A stretch of 64,000 nt of DNA from JAPUEK01 sp963815355 (lineage in GTDB: Bacteria; Pseudomonadota; Alphaproteobacteria; Rhodobacterales; Rhodobacteraceae): positions 124,001-188,000 of the forward strand of contig CAWFGJ010000011.1 in assembly GCA_963815355.1 (NCBI GenBank), in the 5' to 3' direction. The notes under the pieces were generated by a model. That model was not told the DNA's origin. It ran no database searches and saw only the letters and a program-made list of their open reading frames with translations. The translations under genes and the position numbers were made by a program. Positions 43,681-52,600 of the stretch are shown piece after piece (within the stretch, counting starts at the first letter, position 1; the number at the start of each line of letters is the position of its first letter).

Positions 43681-44226
43681 ATGGCCCGAACGCCCGCGCC
43701 CCTTCCCTCTGCAAGCCACCGCAAGCGTGGCTTTGAACCCGCCTCCGGGTTGATGAAGGAACAGATTCGCCACGCCGGGGAATCGCGCGGCTTTGCGGTG
43801 GCCCGGTTGCTGACCCATTGGACAGAAATCGTGGGCGAGGAAACCGCCCGCACCACCCGCCCTGTCAAGGTCGGCTATGGCCGCGAAGGCATGGGGGCCA
43901 CGCTGACCCTGCTCACCTTGGGTGCCGTCGCCCCGATCATCGAGATGCAAAAGGAAAAACTGCGCGAACGGGTCAATGCCGTCTACGGCTACGCCGCCAT
44001 CTCGCGCATCCTGCTGACCCAGACCTCGGCCACAGGCTTTGCCGAAGGTCAGGCCGAATTCACCCCCGCCCCAAAGGCCGCACCCAAGGCCCCCGACCCG
44101 ATCCTTGCCGCCGAAGCGCAGCGCACCGCCGCGCCAATCCGCGACGAGGGTTTGCGGGCCGCTCTTGAAGCCCTCGCCCAAAACGTCTTAACTCGCCGAA
44201 AATCCAAGGAAGGTTCGACCCCATGA
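43681..44226 (+). CDS. dciA: DUF721 protein, DciA-like helicase-loader candidate
   Basis: A 181-residue protein with an N-terminal DUF721 domain: LLTHWTEIVGEETARTTRP followed by a short beta segment ATLTLLTLGAVAPIIEMQ and a helix ending YGYAAISRILL. DUF721 includes DciA, which loads the replicative helicase DnaB in bacteria lacking DnaC, but alphaproteobacterial DUF721 proteins are only partly studied. The C-terminal third is proline/alanine-rich. It overlaps the DsbA-like gene by 4 bases and is divergent from mutY. Confidence 0.82.
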   Translation: MARTPAPLPSASHRKRGFEPASGLMKEQIRHAGESRGFAVARLLTHWTEIVGEETARTTRPVKVGYGREGMGATLTLLTLGAVAPIIEMQKEKLRERVNAVYGYAAISRILLTQTSATGFAEGQAEFTPAPKAAPKAPDPILAAEAQRTAAPIRDEGLRAALEALAQNVLTRRKSKEGSTP

Positions 44227-44885
44227 TGCAGAAATCCGCACTGGCCGCCCTCGCGCTGGTCGCCATGGGCGCGCTCGCCCCGGCCACGTTCGCTGAAACC
44301 GCAGCCCCTGCCACCACCGAAGCACCCGCAGCTACCGATGCCGCCACCCCGACAACGATTGAGGTCAAAGACTTCTCCATCGGTGCTGTAGATGCCAAGG
44401 TCAAGATCGTCGAATACGCCTCGTTCACCTGCCCCCACTGCGCGGATTTCCATGCGCAGAACTGGGACAAGCTGAAGGCCGAATATATCGACACCGGCAA
44501 AGTGCTGTTCGAATACCATGAGGTCTATTTTGACCGCTATGGCCTGTGGGCCGCGATGATCGCCCGCTGTGGCGGTGAGCTGCGCTACTTTGGCTTTGCC
44601 GACATGCTCTTTGCCAAGCAACAGGAATGGGCCGCCTCGGATGATCCGGCCGCCGTTGTTGAAAACCTGAAGAAGCTGGGCCGCAGCGTCGGCATGGATG
44701 ACGCCACGATGGAGGTTTGCCTCAAGGATGGCGCAAACGCCGAAGCGCTGGTCGCCCATTACAAAACCAACTTTGAGGCCGATGGCGTCGAAGGCACCCC
44801 GACCCTGTTCGTCAACGGCACCAAGCATGGCAACATGGGCTGGGATGAACTCAAAGGCATCATCGACGCCGAACTGGCCAAGTAA
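44223..44885 (+). CDS. DsbA-family thioredoxin-fold protein
   Basis: A 220-residue periplasmic protein: signal peptide (LAALALVAMGALAPATFA), an Ala/Thr/Pro-rich linker, then a DsbA-type thioredoxin domain with the active site CPHC in ASFTCPHCADFH. The insert domain has VEGTPTLFVNG with the cis-Pro. It probably introduces or rearranges disulfides in exported proteins. The ATGA overlap places it in one operon with the DUF721 gene. A CoA-transferase gene follows by 3 bases. Confidence 0.88.
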   Translation: MMQKSALAALALVAMGALAPATFAETAAPATTEAPAATDAATPTTIEVKDFSIGAVDAKVKIVEYASFTCPHCADFHAQNWDKLKAEYIDTGKVLFEYHEVYFDRYGLWAAMIARCGGELRYFGFADMLFAKQQEWAASDDPAAVVENLKKLGRSVGMDDATMEVCLKDGANAEALVAHYKTNFEADGVEGTPTLFVNGTKHGNMGWDELKGIIDAELAK

Positions 44886-44888
44886 GCC

Positions 44889-46025
44889 ATGACGCCGCTC
44901 GCGGGGATAAAGGTCGTCGAACTGGCGCGGATTCTGGCTGGCCCATGGGCGGGCCAGACCCTTGCCGATCTGGGCGCCGATGTCATCAAGGTCGAGGCAC
45001 CAGAGGGCGATGACACCCGCCGCTGGGGCCCGCCCTTCATCGCCCGCGAAGGCGACGGCGACGACAACCGCTCCGCCGCCTATTTCCACGCAACCAACCG
45101 CGGCAAACGCTCGGTCATCTGCGACTTCCGCACCGCCGAAGGGCAGGAAACCGTGCGCCGCCTGATCGCCGACGCCGATGTGCTGATCGAGAATTTCAAG
45201 GTCGGCGGGTTGGCCAAATATGGGCTGGACTATGCCAGCCTGCGGCAGGTGAACCCCCGGCTGATTTATTGCTCAATCACCGGCTTTGGCCAGACCGGCC
45301 CCTACGCCCACCGCGCGGGCTATGACTTTATCATCCAAGGCATGGCAGGCCTGATGAGCGTGACCGGCGCCCAAGGCGGACAGCCACAAAAGGTGGGGGT
45401 GGCGGTGACTGACATCTTCACCGGGGTCTATTCCGCAACCGCGATCCTCGCCGCCCTTGTCCAACGCGGCAGCACTGGGCAGGGCCAACACATCGACATG
45501 TCGCTGATGGATGTCGCCACCTCCATCATGGCCAATCAAGCGATGAACTACCTGACCTCGGGCACCCCACCGGGGTTGATGGGCAACGCCCACCCCAACC
45601 TCGCCCCCTATGCGGTCTTTGACTGCGCCGATGGCTGGATCATCCTTGCCACCGGCAATGACGGGCAATACCGCAAACTCTGCACCCTGCTCGGCCTGCC
45701 CGAGATGGCTGAAGCCCCCGCCTACCTGACCAACGCCGACCGCATCGCCAACCGCGATCCACTGACCGCCGCCCTCACCGCCGCCACCCTGCGCTGGCAA
45801 AAGGCCGACCTTCTGGCCGCCTGTGAGGCGCAAGGCGTCCCTGCCGGACCGATCAACGATCTGGCTGAGGTCTTCGCCGACCCACAAACCCAAGCGCGCG
45901 CCATGCAGATCGCCCCCGGCGGCATCCCCGGCGTCCGCGCGCCCATGCGCTTTTCCGGCGCCGAACTGGCGTTGGACCGTCCGGCCCCCAAACTGGGCGA
46001 ACATCAAAACCTGCTGAACGAATAG
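44889..46025 (+). CDS. CaiB/BaiF (family III) CoA-transferase
   Basis: A 378-residue protein of the formyl-CoA transferase family. It begins with GIKVVELARILAGPWAG and has DVIKVEAPEGDDTRRWGPP, the catalytic Asp in IDMSLMDVA (about residue 205), and a C-terminal AGPINDLAEV. It moves CoA between carboxylic acids through an aspartyl-CoA intermediate; the acid is not known. It starts 3 bases after the DsbA-like stop and is followed by repeat copy 3. Confidence 0.92.
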   Translation: MTPLAGIKVVELARILAGPWAGQTLADLGADVIKVEAPEGDDTRRWGPPFIAREGDGDDNRSAAYFHATNRGKRSVICDFRTAEGQETVRRLIADADVLIENFKVGGLAKYGLDYASLRQVNPRLIYCSITGFGQTGPYAHRAGYDFIIQGMAGLMSVTGAQGGQPQKVGVAVTDIFTGVYSATAILAALVQRGSTGQGQHIDMSLMDVATSIMANQAMNYLTSGTPPGLMGNAHPNLAPYAVFDCADGWIILATGNDGQYRKLCTLLGLPEMAEAPAYLTNADRIANRDPLTAALTAATLRWQKADLLAACEAQGVPAGPINDLAEVFADPQTQARAMQIAPGGIPGVRAPMRFSGAELALDRPAPKLGEHQNLLNE

Positions 46026-46040
46026 CCCGCCGCCAAGGGC

Positions 46041-46113
46041 GAAGCCTCCGGCGGGAGTATTTGGGCCAAGATGAAAGCCCATTTTCTGTCCTTAAATATC
46101 CCCGCCGGAGGCT
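46041..46113. repeat. 73-bp intergenic repeat, copy 3
   Basis: Here the outer arms are perfectly complementary over 13 bases: AGCCTCCGGCGGG at 46043-46055 and CCCGCCGGAGGCT at 46101-46113. It sits between convergent genes and so probably acts as a terminator-like hairpin. Confidence 0.88.
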
Positions 46114-46136
46114 CCGGCGGTTCGGGCCGCGCGCGC

Positions 46137-46901
46137 TTAGCCGTTCATCGCCTGCCAGATCAACCGCAGCGCCAAGGCGGTGGACACGATGACCAGCAAC
46201 GGCTTGATCAGCCGCGCGCCCACCCGCATCGCAAGCTTGGCCCCCAGCGCAGCCCCCGCCGCCTGACCCACCGCCATGCCAAGGCCAACCCCCCACCAGA
46301 TCGCACCGGTCGAGGCAAAGACCACAAGGCCGCCAAGGTTCGAGGCAAAGTTGAGCATCTTGGTATGGGCGGTTGCCTTAAGCACGCCAAATCCGGCCAG
46401 CATCACAAAGGCGAGCATATAAAAGCTGCCCGCTCCCGGCCCGAAGAACCCGTCGTAGCAGCCCACCAGCGGCACCGCGGTAAAGGTCAGCACCGCTGGC
46501 CGCATCCGCTCGGACCGCAACTCGTCTGTCAGCCCCGGCTTGAAGGCGAAAAACAGCGCCACCCCCACCAACACCACCGGCATGATCAGCCGCAGCACAT
46601 CGGCAGGCACCGCGTGGGCCACCAAGGCCCCGCCCGCGCTGGCCATGGCCGCGACGGCCGCCGCGCCCAACTGCGCACGCGGGCGCACATGACCGGCGCG
46701 CGCATAGGCCAGCACCGCGGCACCCGACCCGAAACTGCCCTGCAATTTGTTGGTCGCCAAAGCCTCCAGCGGCGAGGCGCCCGCCAACAGCAGCAGCGGC
46801 ACGGTGATCAGCCCCCCGCCCCCGGCAATCGCATCGACAAAGCCCGCAACAAAGGCGGCCAAGATCAACAGCAGCGCGACATGGGTGGCTATTTCGAACA
46901 T
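46137..46901 (-). CDS. Sulfite exporter TauE/SafE family permease
   Basis: A 254-residue membrane protein with about eight hydrophobic helices and the family repeat seen as FVDAIAGGGGLITVPLLLL near the N-terminus and GCYDGFFGPGAGSFYML in the middle. Family members move sulfoacetate, sulfite or other organic anions; the substrate here is unknown. It is divergent from the GNAT gene, with 98 bases between starts. Confidence 0.9.
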   Translation of the reverse strand: MFEIATHVALLLILAAFVAGFVDAIAGGGGLITVPLLLLAGASPLEALATNKLQGSFGSGAAVLAYARAGHVRPRAQLGAAAVAAMASAGGALVAHAVPADVLRLIMPVVLVGVALFFAFKPGLTDELRSERMRPAVLTFTAVPLVGCYDGFFGPGAGSFYMLAFVMLAGFGVLKATAHTKMLNFASNLGGLVVFASTGAIWWGVGLGMAVGQAAGAALGAKLAMRVGARLIKPLLVIVSTALALRLIWQAMNG

Positions 46902-46999
46902 GATCTCTCCTACGGCCTTCCCAGTGTCGGGGACGACCCCGTTGTCGGGGGCCGCCCCGACAATGTAAAGTCACCCCAAACCAAATGCAGGAGCCCGCC

Positions 47000-47461
47000 A
47001 TGTCCCGCCCCTTCCGTGCCGAAGATCCCTATGACTGGGACGCCCTGCTTGCCCTTTTGCACGCGGCTTTTGCCGGGATGGAGGGGCGGATCGACCCGCC
47101 GTCGTCGCTCCACAGCTTGCAGGCCGAGGATCTGGCCCGTCTGGCCGAAGAGGGCGAGATCTGGGTCATCGGCGAACCCGCCCTTGCCTGCGTCGTGCTG
47201 ACCCCGAAAAAGGATGTGCTCTATCTGGGCAAGCTGGCCGTCGCCGCCCCGGCGCGCGGCAAAGGTCTGGCGCGCGCCTTGGTCGAACGGGCCGAGGAAC
47301 GCGCCCGGATGCTGGGCTACCGCGCTGTCGAACTGGAAACCCGGGTGGAGTTGGTCGAAAACCACGCGGCCTTTGCCGCCCTTGGCTTTCATCACGTGGC
47401 CTCGACCGCGCATCCCGGCTATAGCCGTCCGACCTCGCTGACCTTTCGGAAGACCGTATGA
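47000..47461 (+). CDS. GNAT-family N-acetyltransferase
   Basis: A 153-residue protein with the acetyl-CoA motif A segment KLAVAAPARGKGLARALVERAEERARMLG (key Gly/Arg of the pyrophosphate loop) and a C-terminal FAALGFHHVAS. The acceptor is unknown. The ATG at 47000 has AGGAG at the right distance; an ATG 15 bases upstream is less likely. It overlaps the FMN reductase gene by 4 bases. Confidence 0.88.
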   Translation: MSRPFRAEDPYDWDALLALLHAAFAGMEGRIDPPSSLHSLQAEDLARLAEEGEIWVIGEPALACVVLTPKKDVLYLGKLAVAAPARGKGLARALVERAEERARMLGYRAVELETRVELVENHAAFAALGFHHVASTAHPGYSRPTSLTFRKTV

Positions 47462-48000
47462 CCAACCCAACGCTGCTGACGATATCCGGTGCCCTGCGCG
47501 CCGCCTCAACCAACCGCAAGCTGCTTGCCGAGGCCCGCCGCCTGTTTGGCCCCCATGACCATGCCGAGGCCGATCTGCGCCTGCCGCTGTATGATGGCGA
47601 TCTGGAGGATCAGGGCATCCCGGTTGAGGTGCAGGCCCTTGCCGACCAGATTGCCGCCGCGGATGCTGTGGTGATTTCCACGCCGGAATACAACAAGGCC
47701 CTGTCCGGCGTGCTGAAGAATGCGCTCGATTGGGTCAGCCGCACCAAAGGGGCCCCGTGGCGCGACAAGCCGGTGGCCATCGTCTCGGCCGCTGGGGGCC
47801 GCGCCGGGGGTGAGCGGTCCCAATATTCGCTGCGGCTGTGCCTTAACCCGTTCCGCCCGCGGCTTTTGCCCGGACCAGAGGTGTTTGTGGCCAATTCAGG
47901 CGAGGCGTTTGACGAAGCGGGTCATCTGAAGGACCCCCGCACCGTCAAGGGCCTGCAAGAATTGATGGACCTGCTGCGCGCGGCGGCTCAGGCCAGATAG
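47458..48000 (+). CDS. NADPH-dependent FMN reductase (chromate/quinone reductase type)
   Basis: A 180-residue flavodoxin-like protein with the phosphate-binding loop SGALRAASTNRKLL at residues 10-23 and STPEYNKALSGVLKNALDW, the classic motif of this family (ChrR/YieF/ArsH-like). It reduces FMN, quinones or metals with NAD(P)H, and some relatives limit oxidative stress. Its final 13 bases overlap the end of convergent rppH. It forms an operon with the GNAT gene. Confidence 0.88.
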   Translation: MTNPTLLTISGALRAASTNRKLLAEARRLFGPHDHAEADLRLPLYDGDLEDQGIPVEVQALADQIAAADAVVISTPEYNKALSGVLKNALDWVSRTKGAPWRDKPVAIVSAAGGRAGGERSQYSLRLCLNPFRPRLLPGPEVFVANSGEAFDEAGHLKDPRTVKGLQELMDLLRAAAQAR

Positions 48001-48470
48001 GCGCGGAAACTGGCAATGACCTTTTCGTAGACCTTGCGCTTGAACGGCACGATCGAGGCCAGCATTTCTTCGGCCCCGATCCAGCACCATTCGGAAAACT
48101 CCGGGTGTTCGGTCGCTATGTTCACCTGCGTGTCGTCGCCCAGGAACCGGAACAGGAACCATTTCTGCCGCTGACCCCGGAACTTGCCGCCCCAGATCTT
48201 GCCCAGCAACTCATCAGGCAGGTCATAATTCACCCAGCCGTGGGTTTTGCCGACAAAGGCCACCAGATCGCTGGTTACCCCGGTTTCTTCCCACAACTCG
48301 CGCAGGGCGGCGGCGCGGGGCTTTTCGCCCTCATCAATGCCGCCTTGCGGCATTTGCCACGCGGCAACCGGGCTGTCCTTGCGCTGGCCAACAAAGATGC
48401 GGCCCTCCGCGTTGATCAGCATGACACCCACGCAGGGGCGGTAGGGCAAGGCAGCATGGGCAGCGCTCAT
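47988..48470 (-). CDS. rppH: RNA pyrophosphohydrolase
   Basis: A 160-residue NUDIX enzyme with GGIDEGEKPRAAALRELWEETG, followed by the RppH/diadenosine-polyphosphatase sequence YDLPDELLGKIWGGKFRGQRQKWFLFRF. RppH removes pyrophosphate from 5' triphosphate ends of mRNA and thus triggers decay; the same family hydrolyses Ap4A. It lies downstream of a ctpA terminator and has 62 bases to the ctpA stop. Confidence 0.92.
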   Translation of the reverse strand: MSAAHAALPYRPCVGVMLINAEGRIFVGQRKDSPVAAWQMPQGGIDEGEKPRAAALRELWEETGVTSDLVAFVGKTHGWVNYDLPDELLGKIWGGKFRGQRQKWFLFRFLGDDTQVNIATEHPEFSEWCWIGAEEMLASIVPFKRKVYEKVIASFRAYLA

Positions 48471-48485
48471 CGGGACGGTCCAATC

Positions 48486-48514
48486 AAAAAGGGCCGCCCC
48501 TTGCAGGGCGGCCC
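48486..48514 (-). terminator. Terminator downstream of ctpA-like gene
   Basis: Stem GGGCCGCCC with GGGCGGCCC, loop of six bases, followed on the minus strand by five T. It ends the gpmI-envC-ctpA run before rppH. Confidence 0.85.
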
Positions 48515-48532
48515 AAAGGGGGTAAAGACGAC

Positions 48533-49882
48533 TTAAGGCTTGGGCGCAACCGCGCTCAGACCGCGCAGGATGTCCACGGCATAGGCCAGTTGGTAATCCT
48601 CATCGCGCAGCTTTGCGGCTTCTTCGGTGCGGGCACGCTCTTCTTCCAACAGCTTACGCTCGTCTTCGGTCATAGAGTCGTTGGTGATCGCCCCGCGCAG
48701 ATCGGCCTCAGAACGCTGGTTGGCGTTTTCCTCAGCCGCGGCGGCTTCGGTGCCGGTGGCGGTCGGGTCCACGACCGGCTGGTTGACCACGATATCCGGC
48801 ATCACGCCCAGCGACTGGATCGAGCGACCCGACGGCGTGTAGTAGCGCGCCGTTGTCAGACGCATGGCCCCCTCGCCCTTCAGCGGGATCAGCGTCTGGA
48901 CCGAGCCTTTGCCGAAGCTCTTGGTGCCGACCACGATCGCGCGGCGGTGATCTTGCAGCGCCCCCGCGACGATTTCCGACGCGCTGGCCGACCCGCCGTT
49001 GATCAGCACAACCACCGGTTTGCCCTGTGCCAGATCGCCCGGCTCGGCGTTATAGCGTTCGCCCTCGGCAGCGTTGCGGCCACGGGTCGATACGATTTCC
49101 CCTTTTTCCAGGAAGGCATCCGACACGCTGATCGCTTGGGTCAACAACCCGCCGGGGTTGTTACGCAGGTCGATGATAAAGCCGTTGATCTTGTCGATCC
49201 CGCCGGCCTCTTCGATGGATTTCTTGATGCCCTCTTCCAGCCCCGGATAGGTCTGCTCGTTGAACCCGGTGATCCGCAGAACCACCGTGCTGCCCACCAG
49301 CCGCGACTTGACGGCGATGGTCTTGATGGTGTCGCGGATGATCGACACATCGAACGGGTCGGTCACGCCTTCGCGCACCACGGTGATGATGATTTCCGAC
49401 CCGATCGGGCCGCGCATCAGATCAACCGCCGCGTCAAGGGTCAGGCCCTGCACGGTTTCGCCGTTGACCTTGGTGATGAAATCGCCGGCCTTGATCCCGG
49501 CCTTGTCGGCGGGCGTGCCATCCATTGGCGAGATGACCTTTACAAAGCCCTCTTCCTGCGTGACCTCGATCCCCAAGCCGCCGAACTCGCCCTTGGTCTG
49601 GGTCTGCATGTCGTCGAAATCGGACGCGTTCAGATAGCTGGAATGCGGGTCAAGCGAGGTCAGCATGCCGTTGATGGCCGCCTCGATCAGCTTTTTGCTG
49701 TCGACCTCTTCCACATACTGCCCGCGAATGCGTTCGAAAATGTCGCCGAACAAGTCAAGCTGCTCGTAAACGCTGGCGTTCTTGGTCGCGTCCTGCGCGA
49801 TCATCGGCCCGGCGATTTGCGTGGTGGCAAGCACCCCGGCCAATGTGCCGCCCAAGGCAGCCGCAATGATCTTTTTCATCAA
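48533..49882 (-). CDS. Carboxy-terminal processing protease (S41 family, PDZ)
   Basis: A 449-residue protein: signal/anchor (MMKKIIAAALGGTLAGVLA), an N-terminal segment with LFERIRGQYVEEVD-like FERIRGQYVEEV, a PDZ domain (GGLGIEVTQEEGFVKVISP...GIKAGDFITKVNG) and the S41 core with NGGSASASEIVAGALQDH (Ser) and GTKSFGKGSVQ (Lys), the Ser-Lys dyad. It trims C-termini of envelope proteins and, in relatives, controls murein hydrolases. It sits only 4 bases from the EnvC gene, a partner combination known in Alphaproteobacteria. Confidence 0.93.
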   Translation of the reverse strand: MMKKIIAAALGGTLAGVLATTQIAGPMIAQDATKNASVYEQLDLFGDIFERIRGQYVEEVDSKKLIEAAINGMLTSLDPHSSYLNASDFDDMQTQTKGEFGGLGIEVTQEEGFVKVISPMDGTPADKAGIKAGDFITKVNGETVQGLTLDAAVDLMRGPIGSEIIITVVREGVTDPFDVSIIRDTIKTIAVKSRLVGSTVVLRITGFNEQTYPGLEEGIKKSIEEAGGIDKINGFIIDLRNNPGGLLTQAISVSDAFLEKGEIVSTRGRNAAEGERYNAEPGDLAQGKPVVVLINGGSASASEIVAGALQDHRRAIVVGTKSFGKGSVQTLIPLKGEGAMRLTTARYYTPSGRSIQSLGVMPDIVVNQPVVDPTATGTEAAAAEENANQRSEADLRGAITNDSMTEDERKLLEEERARTEEAAKLRDEDYQLAYAVDILRGLSAVAPKP

Positions 49883-49886
49883 CGTG

Positions 49887-51008
49887 TCATTCCCCTGCTG
49901 CGGCGGTTGCCGCGAACCATTCCAACGGGTCCACCGGATCGGGGCCCTGTCTCAATTCCAAGTAAAGCGTTTCCGTGTCGCGTATGCCACCACCATCTGC
50001 CGCTGTCGCCAGAAAGTCGGCCACCCCCGGCTCCGCTCCGCCCATCAGGCCCAGCGGCGCGCCTTGGGCGATCACCTCTCCCACCGCACCATAGACCTGT
50101 TCCAGTCCGGCCATAACCATCAGATAGCCGTCTCCGGGCTCAAGGATAATCACATTTCCGTAGTCGAGCAGCGGCCCGGTATAGCGGATCGTCGCCGCCC
50201 AAGGGCTGGTGACCAGCGCGCCAGTGCGTGTTGCCAGCGTCAGACCGGGGCGTGTGACCCCGCGCGCGTCCGTCTCACCGGGGCGCAGAATCACCCGGCC
50301 CAGCACCGGCAGGGCCAGTTTTCCCTTCGCCTCGCCAAAGGCCGTGGTGCCGGTCTGGTCCAGCGCCAGACCCGAGGCAAAGGCCTCCAGCGTATCGGCA
50401 CTTTCCAGCAGGCCGCGCAGCACGTCAGGGTCTTCGGTAAAGCGGCGCGGCAATTCGGTGCGGTCCGACATGGCTTGGCTCAGGGCCGAGCGCGCCACTT
50501 GCGCCGCGCCAAGCCCCCGCGCCAAAACCTCACCCGCCGCCAGTTGCAGGTTCCGCAGATCGCGCAATTCGGTCAGGTCGTCGCGCAAACGGTCCGCCTC
50601 GGCTTGCAAGGCGGGGGTAACATCCGACAGGATCATCCCCGACCGCACCGTGCCCAAAGGCCCATCGGGATGCATCAGCAGCAAGGGGCCCGGCTGTGCC
50701 TCGATCTGGCCCAACACGCCCAAAAGCTGCGCGACCTTATCCCGCTTGGCGTTGAACTGCGCGGTCAGTTGCCCCTCGCGCAGATCGGCCTGCCGAAGCG
50801 CCTCGCGCAGCGTGCCCAACCCGTCCTCATAGGCGCGGATGGTGCGGGTCAGCGCGGCGATACGGTCCTTGGCCTCGGTCGCCTCTTCCAGCGCCGTCAC
50901 CGCGTCTTGCAGCGCGGCCGAGGCGTTGGAGGCATCTTCGGTCATGCCCGCCTGCGCCGGCCCAAAGGCCAGCGCCACCATCAGGCAAAGAACCAAACGC
51001 TTGATCAT
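49887..51008 (-). CDS. EnvC-like murein hydrolase activator (coiled coil + degenerate M23 domain)
   Basis: A 373-residue protein with a signal peptide ending AQAG, a coiled-coil N-terminal half (from about residue 25 to 210) and a C-terminal peptidase M23-like domain (GVTRPGLTLATRTGALVTSPW, TIRYTGPLLDYGNVIILEPGDGYLMVMAGLEQ). The M23 zinc motif HXXXD/HXH appears replaced (GYLMVMAGL), so it is likely a non-catalytic activator of an amidase, as EnvC is. ATGA overlap with gpmI; the ctpA-like gene follows 4 bases later, an operon. Confidence 0.87.
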   Translation of the reverse strand: MIKRLVLCLMVALAFGPAQAGMTEDASNASAALQDAVTALEEATEAKDRIAALTRTIRAYEDGLGTLREALRQADLREGQLTAQFNAKRDKVAQLLGVLGQIEAQPGPLLLMHPDGPLGTVRSGMILSDVTPALQAEADRLRDDLTELRDLRNLQLAAGEVLARGLGAAQVARSALSQAMSDRTELPRRFTEDPDVLRGLLESADTLEAFASGLALDQTGTTAFGEAKGKLALPVLGRVILRPGETDARGVTRPGLTLATRTGALVTSPWAATIRYTGPLLDYGNVIILEPGDGYLMVMAGLEQVYGAVGEVIAQGAPLGLMGGAEPGVADFLATAADGGGIRDTETLYLELRQGPDPVDPLEWFAATAAAGE

Positions 51009-52531
51009 GCGGGCAAAAGCAAGCTGCGCCCGGTCATCTCGGCAGGTTGCGGCAGGCCCATCAGTTGCAACAGCGTCGGCGCCAGATCGGCCAGCCGCCC
51101 GCCGGGCCGCAGCACCGCACCCGTCGGCCCGCCGACCAGAATGACCGGCACCGGATTGGTGGTATGCGCCGTGTGCGGCCCCCCCGTCACCGGATCAACC
51201 ATCAGTTCGCAGTTGCCGTGATCCGCCGTGACGATCATCGCGCCCCCCGCCTTGTGCAAAGCGGCCAAGGCCCGGCCCAGGCCCTCGTCCACCGCCTCAC
51301 AGGCCGCCATTGCGGCGGCCAGAATGCCCGTGTGGCCCACCATGTCGGGGTTGGCAAAGTTGACCACGATCAGATCATAGCCCGCCTCGATCGCCTCAAC
51401 CAAACGGTCGGCCACCTCTGGCTCGCTCATTTCGGGTTGCAGGTCATAGGTGGCGACCTTGGGCGATTTCGGCATCGCCCGCGCCTCGCCCTCAAACGGC
51501 ACCTCGCGGCCCCCGTTCAAGAAAAACGTGACATGCGGATACTTCTCCGTCTCGGCCAACCGGAACTGCGTGCGGCCCTGCGCGGCCACCCATTCGCCCA
51601 GCGTGTTGACCAGATGGCGCTTGGGAAAGGCCGTGGCCATGAACCCGTTATGGGCGTCTGAATATTCCACCATGCCCAGCAGTGCGGACCATTTCGGCAG
51701 AGCCCCCCGGTCAAACCCGTCAAAGGCGGGTGCCGCCAAAGCCGACAGGATTTCCCGCGCCCGGTCCGCCCGGAAGTTCAGACAGAACAGCCCGTCGCCA
51801 TCCCGAACCCCCGCATAGCCCGCAATGACGGACGGCGCCAGAAACTCATCCGTCTCGCCCTTGGCATAAGACTGCGCCACCGCAGCCGAGGGCGTCGCCG
51901 CAGCCTCACCCAAGCCCCGCACAATCGCCGCATGGGCGCGCGCGACCCGCTCCCAGCGGTTGTCCCGGTCCATCGCCCAATAGCGCCCGATCACCGTGGC
52001 CACCGAAGCCCCGGCAGGCAAAGCCACCTCCAGCGCCGCCACGAATTCTGCCGCGGACGAGGGCGCCACATCCCGCCCATCCGTGATCGCATGCAGCCAG
52101 ACCGGCACGCCCAGCGCCGTCAGCGCCCGCGCCGCCGCCAGCACATGGTTCAGATGCCCATGCACCCCGCCATCCGACACCACGCCCAGCAGATGCGCCG
52201 CCCCGCCCGCCGCCCGCACCTTGGCGGCAAAGCCCGTGACCTCGGGGTTGGCCGCAAACGACCCGTCTTCCACCGCCAGATCAATTGCACCCAGATCCAT
52301 CGCAACCACACGGCCCGCCCCGATGTTGGTGTGCCCGACCTCGGAATTGCCCATCTGCCCGGTCGGCAGACCCACATCCGGCCCAAAGGTGGTCAGCGTC
52401 GCATGGGGGCAACTGTCCCAGATCCCGTTGAAATTGGGCACCTTCGCCAAGGCAGGCGCGCTGACCGCCGGATTGTCGCCAATCCCCCAGCCGTCCAGAA
52501 TACAAAGCACAACGGGTTTCGGAACAGTCAT
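51005..52531 (-). CDS. gpmI: 2,3-bisphosphoglycerate-independent phosphoglycerate mutase
   Basis: A 508-residue Mn-dependent alkaline-phosphatase-fold mutase. Asp13 in LDGWG and catalytic Ser63 in LPTGQMGNSEVGH are visible, with later metal-site motifs VVNFANPDMVGHTG and VTADHGNCE. It interconverts 3- and 2-phosphoglycerate. It is the first gene of the run gpmI-envC-ctpA (start codons overlap or lie a few bases apart), linking central carbon to cell-wall genes on one transcript, a conserved alphaproteobacterial arrangement from memory. Confidence 0.96.
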   Translation of the reverse strand: MTVPKPVVLCILDGWGIGDNPAVSAPALAKVPNFNGIWDSCPHATLTTFGPDVGLPTGQMGNSEVGHTNIGAGRVVAMDLGAIDLAVEDGSFAANPEVTGFAAKVRAAGGAAHLLGVVSDGGVHGHLNHVLAAARALTALGVPVWLHAITDGRDVAPSSAAEFVAALEVALPAGASVATVIGRYWAMDRDNRWERVARAHAAIVRGLGEAAATPSAAVAQSYAKGETDEFLAPSVIAGYAGVRDGDGLFCLNFRADRAREILSALAAPAFDGFDRGALPKWSALLGMVEYSDAHNGFMATAFPKRHLVNTLGEWVAAQGRTQFRLAETEKYPHVTFFLNGGREVPFEGEARAMPKSPKVATYDLQPEMSEPEVADRLVEAIEAGYDLIVVNFANPDMVGHTGILAAAMAACEAVDEGLGRALAALHKAGGAMIVTADHGNCELMVDPVTGGPHTAHTTNPVPVILVGGPTGAVLRPGGRLADLAPTLLQLMGLPQPAEMTGRSLLLPA

Positions 52532-52600
52532 CGGGGGGCCTTTCCTAAGTTGCCCCCGCTTCTAACGCCGCAAGGGCAACTGGGCAACGGTTGGCTGTGC

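Noticed and set aside
48590..50116. A 508-codon frame opposite ctpA-like and envC-like genes
   Set aside because: Spans two genes with clear domains on the other strand; no coding features of its own.
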